Below, piece by piece: positions 43,092 to 56,156 of a stretch of 64,000 nucleotides of DNA (position 1 is the first letter of the stretch; each line of letters starts with the position of its first letter). This DNA comes from Escallonia rubra (Eukaryota; Streptophyta; Magnoliopsida; Escalloniales; Escalloniaceae). The DNA lies in assembly GCA_033065855.1 (NCBI GenBank), contig JAVXUO010000089.1, positions 1 through 64,000 of the forward strand. The letters are read 5' to 3'. The position numbers and the translations under genes were made by a program. The notes beneath the pieces are model-generated. The model had not been told where the DNA came from and made no database searches. It saw nothing but the letters and a program-made list of their open reading frames with translations.

Positions 43092-43502
43092 TTTTCTTCC
43101 CCTTAAAGAAATTTTGTCCTCAAAATTTTATGTTCACTAGATTGCTGCTCTCAATCATGTCTGATCTTATCCCTCGTCACAAACACTTCACTTTTAACTC
43201 ACTTTAATCCACCAATGAAAAATACCTCTAACATTAATACTCTTAAATCACAAGCTCTGCCAAACTGTAAATGTTATCTCTACATTTCTCCATTTATACA
43301 GCTAATCATCGCTAAACTGTGAAGTCTCACAAAGTGAACAACTTTCTGGAGTGTCGAGTATATTCATCAAAATCAACCATAAGACCAATTTGAGACCACG
43401 ATATTACATCATAATACTTACAACGTCCGGATACTAGGTCTTGCTACGTAACTCGATATATATCAACCAGCATATTAGCTGAGCAGTGCCTAATACCATT
43501 TA
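43092..43502 (-). other. Residual gypsy interior with purine tract and primer site
   Basis: A minus-strand purine tract (AAGGGGAAGAAAA) abuts the LTR end at 43092. A minus-strand TGGTATTAGGCACTGC, possibly a decayed tRNA-Met primer site, lies next to the second LTR at about 43485-43500. The roughly 5 kb of gag-pol expected between them is missing. Confidence 0.65.
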
Positions 43503-44507
43503 TGTCACGACTCGAGCCCATTAGTGAACCCGTGAGCTGGGTCTGTGACCGGCCGTAGATACACTGGACTCCAACCAAGGGCTCTGCCAGGCCTTACCCG
43601 CTAAAACCAATACAACTGCAACGGAACAAGAAAAGACATTGACAACTAGAATACATTTTCTTTCTAATTTCAGTATAATAATTCTTACAACAATACTTAT
43701 TTCTAACAATACTTATCATCTAATATAGCCTTCAGAACATCACTTTGTATTTCCAATCACTCGCTTGTCTCCATCATCTTGATTCTCAAACCTAAAATGA
43801 TAAGTAAGGAGTGATCTTTCATGCACTCATTAAGTAACCAATGATTCAACTAGGTGGACCATAGCATGCCAGAAATTAACTCACTTTATATTATAACCAC
43901 ATTAAGAAATCTAAAATCATAGAGTTGCTAATCATCCGGTAAAAAGAAATAGAGTATGGAACAAAACCGAGGCATAAAATCATTAGTAAAAAACCTCACG
44001 ACTAACATTTCCATCCCAACATCAGCTCAAATATACGTTGCGGTCGTACAAGCCCCCCTAACTAGGGCCCAAAATCCCTCCTACACCCGGGATAAATAAT
44101 GCTATGGGTGCAATGGCGAACCACAAGTAGCAATACTGTACATCATCGTACAAGCCCCGTTGACTAGAACCCGAAATCCAACTTTCCCCCGCTGGATATG
44201 GGGCACAACGACCGAATAAACAAAAATCACCTTTTGGTTCATCGTAAACACAATCACTCATCAAATGATGGTCGAACCATCCTCACACTCCTTTTGATAG
44301 TTTTCAAGCTGTTCAATATTCATAATAACGTCAAATTTTAAAACATCTCACTTGCCCCAAACATTTCAAATCTGAGCTCCATTAATATTTCAAAGAAAAA
44401 TATCATTTACATGCTGGTCTGGTTTTTAACAAGAAATAAACCACTAAAAGTTTTCTGGCAAATCAAGCGAGAGCATCTAAACGTAATTAAAACAATCAAT
44501 GCTGATA
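43503..44507 (-). repeat. 5' LTR, truncated
   Basis: Begins TGTCACGACTCGAGCCC and aligns with 33523-34530 over about 1 kb. It breaks at about 44507, where unrelated sequence (GGTTCTAACCAACAGACC) starts. Confidence 0.8.
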
Positions 44508-44919
44508 GGTTCTAACCAACAGACCAATTTTCGAACCTTTTTTAGAAGAATTTTTTTTTTATGCTTGTGTGCTTCAACTGTCTGTACCATCAATATAACT
44601 TTACGTTTGCCTATCTACACATTCCGCATGATGCATATTCATTCGCCTGAGGGCGTCATTAGCCCGTATTTGTATGCTTGCATACTTGCTTGTGCATGTC
44701 CGACATCCCATCCCTGGGTTGGTTCATGACCCATATTTTTTCAAATCTTTTGCCCTGTTCAATGATTTTTGTATGGTGTAAGGCCAATGCAAGATTCTTC
44801 GGTTGTCGCCAATTGCAATAGCACCATCATGTCAAGTGAATTGATTGATTCACACCCAACAACCAAATGCTTTAGAGCGTTATTGGCTCCTGCTATTAGT
44901 CAAGATTTTACTTTATCCG

Positions 44920-45320
44920 TTGACCCTCTCAAATCAATTTGAGGGCTCCGGTAATGGTCAAAGTTATGTTCTTCTTGTCTGTCGACCATTCAAATCGATT
45001 TAGTGGCTCCGACAATATGTTATTTCTTTTACATGTCTAGACTACCCTTTCAAATTGATTTGGGGGCTCCGGCATCTAGACATGAGTTTTGTCACCCGAC
45101 CATTCAAATCAATTTGGTGGCTCTGACAACAGACAAAAAATGTTTTTGGTATATCATACGTCGACCCTTTCAAATTGATTTGAGGGCTTCAGTAACGGAC
45201 AAAGTGGCTATTTCTTTTACAGGTCTAGACGACCCTTTCAAATCGATTTGGAGGCTCTGACATCTAAACATGAGTTATGCCTTTCGACCATTCAAATTGA
45301 TTTGATGGCTCCGGCAACAT
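44920..45320. repeat. Minisatellite with CAAATCGATTTG cores
   Basis: Seven units of roughly 40-65 bp, each with CGACC(C)(A)TTCAAATyGATTTG followed by rGGCTCyGrC. The core alternates among CAAATCGATTTG (palindromic), CAAATTGATTTG and CAAATCAATTTG. Confidence 0.85.
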
Positions 45321-45694
45321 GCAAAATTTTCTTTGATATTCGACGACCAATTGTTGTTACTGTTGCTTCCGGCTTCGAACAATATTTATATTTCATCAAA
45401 TTACGTTGGTCTGATTCCTTCTGGAAGGATACGTAGGAAGCCTGTCTAGGTCTAACCTCATATCTGTATGAGTCTTTAAGTTTATCTTTGAGTCACATGA
45501 TTTTTTGCCGTGTTTTTATTAAAAAAAATGTGTTGTCTTTCTTCCAGTGATGTTCGCCCCACAAGCGCACTCCATCCAGAAGGGCTCTATAGACACCCCA
45601 TTTTTGTATGTATATCTAATTAAATAAATAATGGCTTTATTATTAATTATGGTGCATTATTGAGTCTAGGCTCAAAGTTATGGTGTAGTTAATT

Positions 45695-45840
45695 AATTTA
45701 GTCTAGTCTAGTCTAGTCTAAGTCCAAGTCGAGTCCAGTCCAGTTGCATGTCAGTCCAAGTCTAGTCCAGTTCGTCAATACAGTCCAATTGCATTAGTCT
45801 AGTCCACTCGTGTCAAGTCTAGTCCACGTTCTAGATTATT
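45695..45840. repeat. Degenerate GTCTA/GTCCA pentamer repeat
   Basis: A run of AGTCTAGTCTAGTC grading into AAGTCCAGTC variants, about 140 bp. Confidence 0.85.
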
Positions 45841-48800
45841 CTAATTGATATAGTTGGTCTAGATCACTTGGGAAAGTAATCTATGATTTATCCTTGATAT
45901 AGAGATAAAATCATTTTTTTTGTTAGGAAATGACTTATCCGAATATGATACATCCCATTTACGATCTCAGAGATAATTACCGAATATAGGGGCAGATAAT
46001 GCATCAAAATTCAAGAAAATCATTTTTTATTATTGGGGGGAACAGGCCGATTTTTTACTAAATGGCCAGTTAGTTAACTTTTGTCAGTCTGAGATTTTAT
46101 CACTTATTTTGACTTATCTCCAGCCTTGCTGATTGGTATTCTTATCAGATTCTGCGACCCTGAGTAGTATAAAAAGGGTCTTTGCCTTTTTTTTAGGGTC
46201 CATAAGCTAATTCTTTTTAGAGCTTGTGTGACATTTCTTTGTGAAGTGACATACTATCTCTCTCGAGAAGTCTAGCCATTCAAATTCATCTTAAAACGTC
46301 TCTTTTCTCTTTGAATTGTGGAGAATATCCTCGAGTCATCAAGGCAAGCTACATCGTGAGGTAATCCTTACTAGCTTTCCTATGGGGGAAAATCATATAG
46401 ATTGTATCCATTCCCTGTGATTGCATTTCATTTAAAAAACAACCAAAATAATCTTTTCAAATTTTCTTTGTCTAAAATCTAGGTTCAAAATGTAGGTTAC
46501 CTCCCGTAGGACCAGAGTCAAACTACGGCGGTTTTTATTCATATTAGTCTGATCGGATACGTAGGCAATTCGATCGACTCCTGTTGTTGAGTTCAAGCCA
46601 AAAATCTAAAAATTTACTTAGGGTGAATCTTCTCATAGTATATATGCTATGTGTTCTTAAGGTCAAAATTCATTAAAAGCGAAATAGAGACCGAGAGGGC
46701 GCAGCGGGTTCATAACAACTTCACGTTGCATAACTTAGTTCCCAGACCTCTTTCTTAGTTTCGGAAGATTAGTTATTCTTCTTGGAGACCTTAGAGTCAT
46801 TTAGGTTTTTCTTATTTTTCTTTGATTAAGTTAAGATGGAGACTTTACAAAAACTATTGTTTTAAACAGTAAAAAACTATTGTTTTAAACAGTTCAACTT
46901 ATTCATCAGTTGTCTTAACTTGATCATGAAAAATAATTGAACCACTCCGACTTTTGTTGTCCAATTGTTTTAAGGAAAGACCGATTAAAATGTTTCGGGA
47001 AGACATTTCGACTAAGTTCTACCTTGTCAAAACCGTTCAACTGATTCCATAATAGTTCAACTAATTTTTTCAAGGGTGATACAGTGTGAAAAAATCCTAT
47101 TATATTTCAACTGTTTCTTAAATCACTTTGACTGGTTGTCCTTATCAGTTTAGCCGACTATGGAAGAGTATAATTGACTATTAAGTTGGTTTTATTCCTT
47201 TCAAGGCCTTAATGGCTATCCTTCCTAACAATCTTACTTGGATAAACTCTCTCGCTCTTTCTCTGTGTGTGTGTGTGTGTGTGTGTGTGTTATCAAAGTT
47301 GAAAACAGTCATCAGGTTGAGAAATTCTGGAAAAGGTAATTTGAGCTAATTTCTTCGTCAAGTCCTTTATTGATTTAAATCTGTCAACCTAAGAAAACTT
47401 AGCTCATCTGGTCATCAAGGAGTGTAATTTGCTTATTTTAGTTGTAATCAAATCTTAAAGTTGTAATATGTTGCAAGCCTTGGTTAGGCTATACTTTTTA
47501 CTGAGATTTGTGCTAAAACCCGAAGCTAGTCGTATAATGAAAAGCACGAGTAGGTCTACCTTGTGTCGAATGCTTGGGGTCTGGACGTAGTATAAATATT
47601 CTTGTGTTCTTAATCTTGTTTATTTTTCATTTGTAAATTACACTTTGTTCTTTGCAAAACATCTATTTTCCGCCCCTCTAGGTGTAAGTAGGGACTTATA
47701 GAATCGAGATCAGCATGTAAGTTTTTGACTCCAAAGATCATATTTTGCCATTTAGCCTTGACGTATTTTGCCCTACATATCCAGAATTCAACGCCTTGAT
47801 GGACCTTCAAACCGAACTCTCGATTGCAGCTTCAACAATCTAGGATGGATATTATAATCCCTCAATGTGACTCCTCAAAGTTACGATTGAGCGTGCCAAA
47901 TCTTTCATAAGTGGTAAAAAATATCATTTTTCCTTTGATGTGGAACATTTCGACTATGCCTGATAATCATGATAAAGATTTGCTAACGGTCGGATTACAG
48001 GTTTTGCATTATGCCTTGCGGCAAATTCTCTTACCATTATGGGTACCAGGATTGTTGATGTCAGGTTGTAAGCAATCTTGTCTCAAGTAAACTTTCCAGA
48101 AATATAGTTTAGCTCATGTTGTCACGACCCGAACCCAGAGGTGAGCCCATGAGTCAGGCCCGTGACCGGCCGCAGACCTACTAAGCCTTCACCAGGGCTC
48201 TGCCAGGCCTACTACAATCTGTACTCAAATTCCAATCCAGCTTACTAAATTCAAAAATAACTAAATTAGACATTAAGAGCCTCACTTAGAAATTCAATAG
48301 TACTTCACTTAACACTCTCACTTACATGTCACTGACATTTACGAAGGAATTTGAGGAGACCTAAGCTCATTACAATAGTTCATCCATAATAGCTACCAGA
48401 AAACTAAATATTCTCAAATCAATAAAACTTATTATTCTAATAGTTCTCATCTGGCGCCCCTTTCTCGTGTTGGTCATAAGGATCCACCTTTCCTAGACCA
48501 TCACCTGAAAAATACGGAATGAGCAAAAACCGAGTAAGTACACACACCATGTTCCGAAAATAGGTTTGAGGATTTAACAAAAATGCCATGGTTTTTTTTT
48601 TTCAACTCAGAAATCAATATTTCTATCATTAAAAATGTTCTTCATTATGTATATACATATATATACACTTGCACAAACGATTCTCAAACCAAAGTATAAC
48701 ATCAAGAATTTCATTTGCATATGTCACAAATAAGATGATTTAGGTGTGCTGCGGTCAGCATACAACCCCTTCCCCCTAACTAGAGCCCGAAATCCCTCCT

Positions 48801-51380
48801 ACACCCGGGATAAATGATTATGTGGACACAAGGGCGAACCACAAGCAACAGTATTGTACATCAACGTACAAGTCTCGTTGTCTAGGACCCAAAATCTAAC
48901 TTTTTCCCGTTTGATACGGGGCACAGCAACCAAGTCAAGTTTACCATCTCATTCAACATGTATTGAATTTAAATCAACTACTCACACAATAGTCCATGGC
49001 ATTTTTTTAACTTAAATTTCTCATCAAACGATTTAATAAGAAAACATATGCAATACAGGAACTTCAAAACTTTCATTTGATTAAATAATGTATAGGTTTA
49101 TATATTTTGCAAAGAGAGTGTACGAAGAAACATAGTAGGAGTACTTACTTGACTCGACAACTGGTTCTGGTACTTGCTCAAAAGCCGGTCCTAGGTCTTG
49201 TCTATCGAAACCTAAATAACAAACCACGCGTATATATCATTTATTGCCGCTCAAGCATGCTTAGGTGTTAAATTCTCCCAAGTGAGAGAAATTACCAAAA
49301 CACTCCTAGACTTGTGTAAATAACCAAATTACCCTGGCACTTAACATACCATAACACACCCAAAACTAACTCAAAACATTTAATATAAATCAAAACGAAT
49401 CTGATCCCTCGGACGGTCAAACTTAAACGATTATCTTGCGCACTCTATAACGCATTAACATACCATGAAATTCATAATAAATCCTTATCAAATGCTTTTA
49501 TAGCTTAAAACAGCATAATAAGTAAAAATATAATTTTTTTGAATTAAAATAATTTCTTTAAATACAAGAAAAACCCATAAATAGTCATAATTGTTTCTGG
49601 CTGAAAATAAAGTCCCATAATTTTTGGAAGAATTTTAAAATATCTATAAAAATTATAGAAATTAAAATTAGAATTTAAAAGGCATTAAAACTATTTTTAA
49701 AATTTTCTATTTTGCTAAATACAATGCGATACGGTAACGATACCAAATCTACTCTAAAAATCATCAAACTTAAAATAGGATTTATTTATACTATAAAAAC
49801 ATTTCTCTAATTTTTTCAATACTTTTTCATGAGTTTTAAAGACTCCAAAATATTTTACAAATCTGAATTTGCACAAAATATTAAAAATACATACGCACTA
49901 TCCAACTCACGTGGCAAAATAATTTCTTTAAATACAAGAAAAACCCATAAATTATAAAATTTTGCCAAAAATTCTAATATAGCCTAAGGTGCTATACTTT
50001 AAAATTTTACATGCTAATGATCACTATGCACTATCCAACTCATGTGGCAAACATTGCGAACTTGTGGTACACCTATGCAAGCACAGGGTACTACTGTACA
50101 ATACTGAACTTAAACCCATTTCACTCTCTCTTTTATTCTCTGCAGCCAATCTCTAACTCCCTCACAGACCACTCATAACCTTACAAAGTTATTCACTCAG
50201 CACACACACTTATATACACACACCCATATATACTTCAAACACACAATACACACACACCCCTGAGCACACAACCCACACACACACACACACGCACACGTAC
50301 ACAGCACATACAAACACACACCAATTGTCACGCCCCCAAACCGGGAGGCCGCGACTTCAAAGCAAACCTCATGATATACTATTACCATGTAGATGATGAT
50401 GGTATATACAGAGCAACTAAATACCTCCAAACATAAAGTATTAACATATCTAACAAAAGTCTATTACAACGCATTCTAAAAAATAAAAACACAATACAAA
50501 AGGATTTCTAATCGCAGCGGACAAATAGATATACAAAACAATTCTATCAAATTACCCCACCCAGGTAAAGTTGCCAAAAGAAATAAGCTACAAAGTTTAT
50601 CAAGCCAAAAAGCAAAATCTCATAGCTCCAACGCTGCCATAAGAATCAAGAGTCACTTCCTTCACCTGTGGCAAAGGCAAGGTAAGAAGACAAAGGGGTG
50701 AGCTCAAATAGCCCAGTAGGGTAGACAATGGTAAGATGTCAAGCAATAATGGTATAATCTAATAACAATATGGGATATAAAACGGACCAATCATGTCTCA
50801 CTATCAAATATCAAAGTATCAAAGATTAGCAATTAACCCAAAACTCATTTCAATAACAAGTAGGGTATGCTACAAACATGCGATGACTATGGTGGTCATA
50901 AGACCCAAATGTCGAACCAAATATAAGAATATCAAACGCGTGCTCCGGAGCATACTAGGAGACTTCGGCTCACTAGTATAACAAACATGTGTCCAAAGGA
51001 CCCTCTCAATTCGAGAGTTGTTCAACATAGTCAATGTCAATCTTAAATTGACATTCACAAATGTACAAATTTCAAGTTGAGCATCATTAAGGCACAGATG
51101 AGAAGGGGTGAACAATGTTCTCAAGAAGGCAAAAGTGGAGAAATCAATTACAAACGAGCATAGATGAATCAAAAGTGACGAAAGTATAAGCCTTTGGATT
51201 TTCGAAGATACCTTTCCACAGCAAAAATTGTATAAACCCTTACCTCAAATAAGCTTTTGAACAAAAGAAAACTTTAAAGCACCACTCTAACGCCAAAGAG
51301 CTTTTCAAGCCTCCTATTCTCTCTCTCTGCCGCAAGGAGTAAGAAATCAAGGACAAAAGGGCTAAAAGAAAATAAAGAAA

Positions 51381-51390
51381 CTATTTATAC
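51381..51390 (-). promoter_or_regulatory. LTR TATA box
   Basis: GTATAAATAG on the minus strand, immediately downstream of the U3 repeat array. The equivalent in LTR C is ATATAAATAG at about 59381-59390. Confidence 0.7.
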
Positions 51391-51430
51391 GAAGGTAAAA
51401 TTACACTATTCCTTCGGAGCAAACATAAGT

Positions 51431-51710
51431 TTTAGTCGACTAAAAAGGTTAAATTCGACTAAAAGGTTTACATTCGACTAAAAGTGCTATTCAGTCGACT
51501 AAAAGAGTTTTGATTCGACTAAAAGGTTTAAATTCGACTAAAAGTGTTTTGATTCGACTAAAAAGTACATTTCAGTCGACTAAAAGAGTTTTAATTCGAC
51601 TAAAAGGTTTAAATTCGACTAAAAACCTTAAATTCGACTAAAAAGTACCTTTCAGTCGACTAAAACTACCTTTTAGTCGACTAAAACTACTATTCATTCG
51701 ACTGAAAGTA
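51431..51710. repeat. U3 array of fourteen TCGACTAAAA motifs
   Basis: Fourteen TCGACT cores in 280 bp with about 20-bp spacing. Five are AGTCGACT palindromes (often TTTTAGTCGACTAAAA or CAGTCGACTAAAA), the rest TTCGACTAAAA. LTR C (59431-59590) has only about five intact cores. Confidence 0.9.
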
Positions 51711-51774
51711 CTATTCATAAAAAAAAAAATTTAACTTAACTTAACACAAGAAAGGAAATTTTTGGGGTATTACA

Positions 51775-51791
51775 TTCTCCCCCCCTTAAAA
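51775..51791 (-). other. Chromovirus polypurine tract
   Basis: Minus-strand TTTTAAGGGGGGGAGAA ends at the LTR A boundary. Confidence 0.85.
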
Positions 51792-51820
51792 TAATTCCGT
51801 CCGCGGAATTAAAACATACC

Positions 51821-52716
51821 TTAAACATCAAAGAGCTGAGGGTGTTTTTCGCGCATAGCATCCTCGAGTTCCCACTTCGCTTCTTCCATTGAATGGTTAC
51901 GCCAAAACACTTTAACCAACTTAATGGTTTTTGTGCGCAAAATTTGATCCTTGCAGTCCAAGATTTTCACTGGGCGTTCCTCGTACGATAGGTCCTCCCG
52001 AATTTCCACTGGTTCGAAATGTATGACATGTGAAGGATCTGGCACGTATTTCCTCAAGGTTGATACATGAAACACATCATGTATTTGCGACAACCTGGGA
52101 GGTAAGGCAACTTGGTAAACGACCGGTCCAACCCTCCGCAAGGTCTCAAATGGTCCGATAAATCTAGGGCTAAGCTTGCCCTTCTTCCCAAAACGCATTA
52201 CTCCCCTCCAAGGCGATACTTTGAGAAATACATGATCTCCCACTTCGAAATTTAGCTCACGTCTTCTATTATCCGCATAACTCTTTTGATGACTTTGAGC
52301 CACTAGCAAATTATCCTTGATCAAACGAACTTTCTCCAAGGTAGCTTGTACTATCTCGGGCCCTAAGGCACCCAAAAGTTTCTCCTCTCCAACTTCGAGC
52401 CAACAAATTGGCGTTCTACATCTCCGCCCATACAAGGCCTCAAATGGTGCCATACCAATACTAGCCTGAAAGCTATTGTTGTAAGCAAACTCCACAAGCG
52501 GCAATTGATCAGCCCAACTATTCTTGAAGTTTAACGAGCAAGCCCTAAGCATGTCTTCTAAAATCTGAACTGTTCTCTCTGACTGTCCATCACTTTGAGG
52601 ATGATAAGCCGTACTAAGGTCAAGTTGAGTACCCAATGCTTTTTGCAAACCGTGCCAAAATTTTGACGTAAAACGTGCATCTCTATCCGAAACGATTGAA
52701 ACAGGTACACCATGGA
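51821..52716 (-). pseudogene. Integrase C-terminus and chromodomain (chromovirus)
   Basis: The frame 52648-51821 runs from the integrase end (MAPFEALYGRRCRTPICW, VGDHVFLKVSPWRG) to a C-terminal chromodomain (ILDCKDQILRTKTIKLVKVFW...EEAKWELEDAM...FDV). A stop near 52715 separates it from the upstream integrase. The chromodomain is what classes the element as a chromovirus; it steers insertion by binding modified histone H3. Confidence 0.85.
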
Positions 52717-52717
52717 G

Positions 52718-53914
52718 TCAAACAATCTCTTGAATGTAAAGTTTGGCTAACCTCCCCAAGCTATAGGTAACCTTAACCGAAACAAAATGTGCTGACTTGG
52801 TCAAACGATCAATTATTACCCAAACCGAATCGTGTCCTTGCCTTGTCCTAGGCAACCCTGACACAAAGTCCATGGCAATACGTTCCCACTTCCACTGAGG
52901 GATAGTAAGAGGTTGCAAAGGTCCTGCAGGTCGTTGATGTTCCGCTTTAACTTGCTGATAAGTAAGGCATCGAGCGACAAAATCCGTTATCTCCATTTTC
53001 ATATCGTTCCACCAAAACACGTCTCGTAGATCCCGATACATCTTAATACTACGTGGATGAACTGTGAAGCTGGAATTATGCGCGTCTCGCGAAATTTCCT
53101 CCTTTAATCCCATATCAGAAGGAACACATAATCTGTCTCCAAAATGTAATGCCCCCTCGACGTCAATTCTAAACTTTGGCTGTTTACCTTCTCCAACTTG
53201 TTCTTTAATCTTAACAAATTTTGAATCCAAAATCTGAGCTTGCCTCATTCTTTCCATCAAGGTAGGTCGCGCCATTAAATTCCCCAAATAGTTTCCCATC
53301 CCGGAAACCAAAACATCCACACCCAAACTTTCAAGATCCGCAAGAATTTCCTTACGTGAAGTTAAAAGAGCTGCACACGTACATGTGTTCTTTCGGCTAA
53401 GAGCATCGGCGACCACATTAGCCTTCCCCGGATGATACAAGATCTTGCAATCATAGTCCTTAATCAATTCAGACCATCGACGTTGTCGCATATTCAATTC
53501 TTTCTACGTGAATAAAAACTTAAGACTCTTGTGATCTGTGTATATCTCACATGTCTCACCATAGAGATAGTGCCTCCAAATTTTCAAAGCGAAAACCACT
53601 GCAGCTAATTCCAAGTCATGTGTTGGGTAGCTCACTTCATACATTTTGAGTTGTCGCGAGCCATAAGCAATAACTCGCCTATGTTGCATCAATACACATC
53701 CCAAAACCTCTTGATAAGCATCGCTATAAACCACAAATCCTCCTGTCCCCGAAGGTAGAGAAAGGACCGGAGCTGAAACCAATCTTTTCTTTAATTCTAG
53801 AAAACTGCGATCACACTCTTTCGACCACTCAAACCTAACCGTCTTTCGAGTCAATGGAATAGCGAATTTTGAAAAACCCCTCAATAAACGTGCGATAATA
53901 GCCAGCCAAACCAA
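52718..53914 (-). pseudogene. RNase H and integrase core (chromovirus)
   Basis: 53914-53504 holds RNase H ([29 protein letters not shown]). 53497-52718 continues with NMRQRRWSELIKDYD, the H2C2-type pre-integrase and the core (WKWERIAMDFVSGLP, VWVIIDRLTKSAHF). One stop separates them at about 53500, where a single substitution interrupts an otherwise continuous frame. Confidence 0.85.
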
Positions 53915-54944
53915 GGAAACTACAAACTTTACTGACCGTTCTCGGTCTTTCCCAATTCCACACTGCTTCTACCTTGGATGGATCCACCGAGATCCCATCT
54001 TTAGATACCACATGCCCTAAAAACACAACTTTTTCAAGCCAAAACTCACATTTATCAAACTTGGCATAAAGCTTCTCTTCCCTCAAAATCTGTAGCACCA
54101 TACGTAAATGCTCTTCATGTTCTTCCTCGCTTCTAGAGTAGATCAATATGTCATCAATAAAGACTATTACGAATTGGTCCAAATATCGCTTGAATACCCG
54201 ATTCATTAAGTCCATAAACGCTGCAGGTGCGTTAGTTAACCCAAACGGCATTACAACAAACTCATAGTGTCCATACCTCGTGCGAAAAGCAGTCTTGGAT
54301 ATATCATCCTTTCGAATCGTCAATTGATGGTAACCCGATCTCAAATTAATATTGGAAAAGTATTATGCACCTTATAGTTGATCAAACAAATCGTCAATCC
54401 GTGGCAAAGGATACTTGTTGCGAACTGTAATATGGTTCAACTCCCTATAGTCAATACACAATCTCAACGTTCCGTCCTTCTTCTTTACAAATAAAACAGG
54501 AGCACCCCAAGGAGAGACACTTGGGCGAATGAAGCCTTTCTCGAGCAATTCTTGAAGTTGCACCTTAAGTTCTTTTAGCTCAGCCGGGGCCATACGATAA
54601 GGAACCTTAGAAATTGGAGCAGCTCCTGGTATAAGATCTATAACAAACTCGATCTCACGTTCTGGAGGAAGACCAGGGAGTTCCTCCGGAAACACATCCG
54701 AAAATTCGTCAACGACAGGAATAGCGGATAAATTTTGGACAGCTATTCGAGTATCCACAATGTGAGCTAAATATCCTTGACATCCCTTCCGAAGCAAACG
54801 CCTAGCCTGCAAGGCAGATACAAGGCAAGACGAAGTAATGGGAGTAGAACCCTTAAACTTGAACTTGGATTGACCGGGAATCCGAAAATGCACTTCTTTT
54901 GCATAGCAAACCAACGAGGCATGGTAGTAAGACAACCAGTCCAT
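53835..54944 (-). pseudogene. Reverse transcriptase (chromovirus)
   Basis: 54944-54372 carries the RT start ([31 protein letters not shown]). 54344-53835 carries [27 protein letters not shown] and the active site [11 protein letters not shown] break near 54350-54370 and another near 53880 shift the frame. Confidence 0.9.
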
Positions 54945-55044
54945 ACCGAGAATACGTCAAAATCCCGAATGTCCATAGCTATAAGGTCAGCGGGTAATAC
55001 TCTACCCTCGATGCGTACCAAGCAAGGCTTGTACACGGTAGATA

Positions 55045-56156
55045 CTAATACAGATTTCCCCACCGGGTATCAATCATTAAATCAAACTCTAAAAGTTGTG
55101 GGTCAGAACCCAACTTACACGCAATAGAAGGGGTTATAAATGAATGCGTGGATCCAGGGTCAAACAATGCATGAAAAGAATGAGAACCAATCTGAACTGT
55201 ACCTGCCACTACATCATTAGAAGTTGTGGCATCCTTGGCAGTCAAAGCATAAACACGGCCTTGTACTCTCGGCCTCTGGTCCCCCGTGGACAGTTTAGCT
55301 CCACCCTGAGCCTGAACGTTGTAAGTCTTCTCCTTCTTCGGATACGGGCATTCCATAGCATAATGCCCCACTTTCCCACAGTTCAAACATGAATTTGTCA
55401 AACGATGGCAAGGCTTATCCCCATGGTTTTTGCCACAAGTAGCGCAAACTTTCGTACCCCCTTGAGTCGATTTCATACCTTCTCGTAAAGTTGCTTTCAT
55501 CTTGTTCTGACCACCGCTCTTGTTCTTGTCCGAAGTTTCTGCACGGCTTCTTTTGTGCCTCAATTCCTCTTGCTCCTTCAAAAATTCCCCATAGTCCGTC
55601 TCTAGGATTTCGGCCCGTTCAACCACTTCGGCATAAGTCGGAAGCTTTAGAGCCAACAATATGTTCTTGATGTCGCGCTTCAATCCCTTCTCAACTCTTC
55701 TTGCCAAACGAATTTCAGTGTCAACCAAATGCGGAGCGTGCCTTGACAGTGAGGTGAACTTCCCCTCATATTCTACTACCGTCATATCATTCTGTACTAA
55801 CTTCAAGAATTCTTCCTCCTTCTGATCTCTTACATTTTGAGGAAAGTACTTCTTGAAGAAAATGTTCTTGAACCGTTCCTAAGTCATGGGATGATCAGCA
55901 TTGATCCTCTGTGTGCGCTTGACCATCTTCCACCAATGGTCGGCTTCATCTTCCAACATGAATACTGCATACGCCACCTTTTGCTCATCACTGGTATCCG
56001 AAAGGTCGAACACCTTCTCACTTTGGTTCACCCACGCTTCAGCCTTCTTCTGATCGGGTTCTCCTCTAAAGCGGGCACTAACTTTGTGAATTTCTCCACC
56101 TATCCAGGCTTAACGCCATCATTCGGCCCATTGTTCGGATTTTGGTGTAGCAGTAC
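55045..56156 (-). pseudogene. Gag and protease (chromovirus), 5' end missing
   Basis: Contains the Gag core (EGKFTSLSRHAPHLVDTEIRLARRVEKGLKRDI in pieces, upstream WWKMVK-like), one classic CCHC knuckle (CLNCGKVGHYAMEC), one diverged Cys cluster, and the protease loop FDPGSTHSFI. The frame is lost above 55806. At 56156 gag meets LTR-flank sequence, so the start codon region is gone. Confidence 0.8.

Larger units (their letters stand above)
33523..44507 (-). mobile_element. Gypsy element reduced to two LTRs and a 0.4-kb interior
   Basis: LTR copy 1 is 33523-36706 plus 42675-43091 (about 3.6 kb net, interrupted by a Pack-MULE-like element). It starts TGTCACGACC and ends GGGGCATTACA. An interior of 411 bp follows, then LTR copy 2 from 43503, which matches 33523-34530 and breaks off at about 44507. 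No coding domain is left. It lies within the Tat-like element. Confidence 0.8.
44508..48119 (+). mobile_element. Probable 3' part and LTR of the Tat-like gypsy element
   Basis: AACCAACAGACC at the junction recalls the repeats at 30330-30610. GGATACGTAGG boxes at 45428 and 46555, a TAGACACCCCATTTTTGT start near 45590 and GTTCAACTG motifs shared with 21950-22140 fit a Tat-type 3' region and LTR. It has no gene. The assignment rests on weak motif resemblance. Confidence 0.45.
50336..51774 (-). repeat. LTR A (3' LTR) of the chromovirus
   Basis: 1439 bp. On the minus strand the U3 starts at TGTAATACCCC, carries the TCGACTAAAA array, then the TATA box GTATAAATAG (51381-51390). The rest is R/U5. 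Confidence 0.9.

Noticed and set aside
54777..55392. Plus-strand frames over the chromovirus gag/protease
   Set aside because: Shadows of the minus-strand pol remnant.
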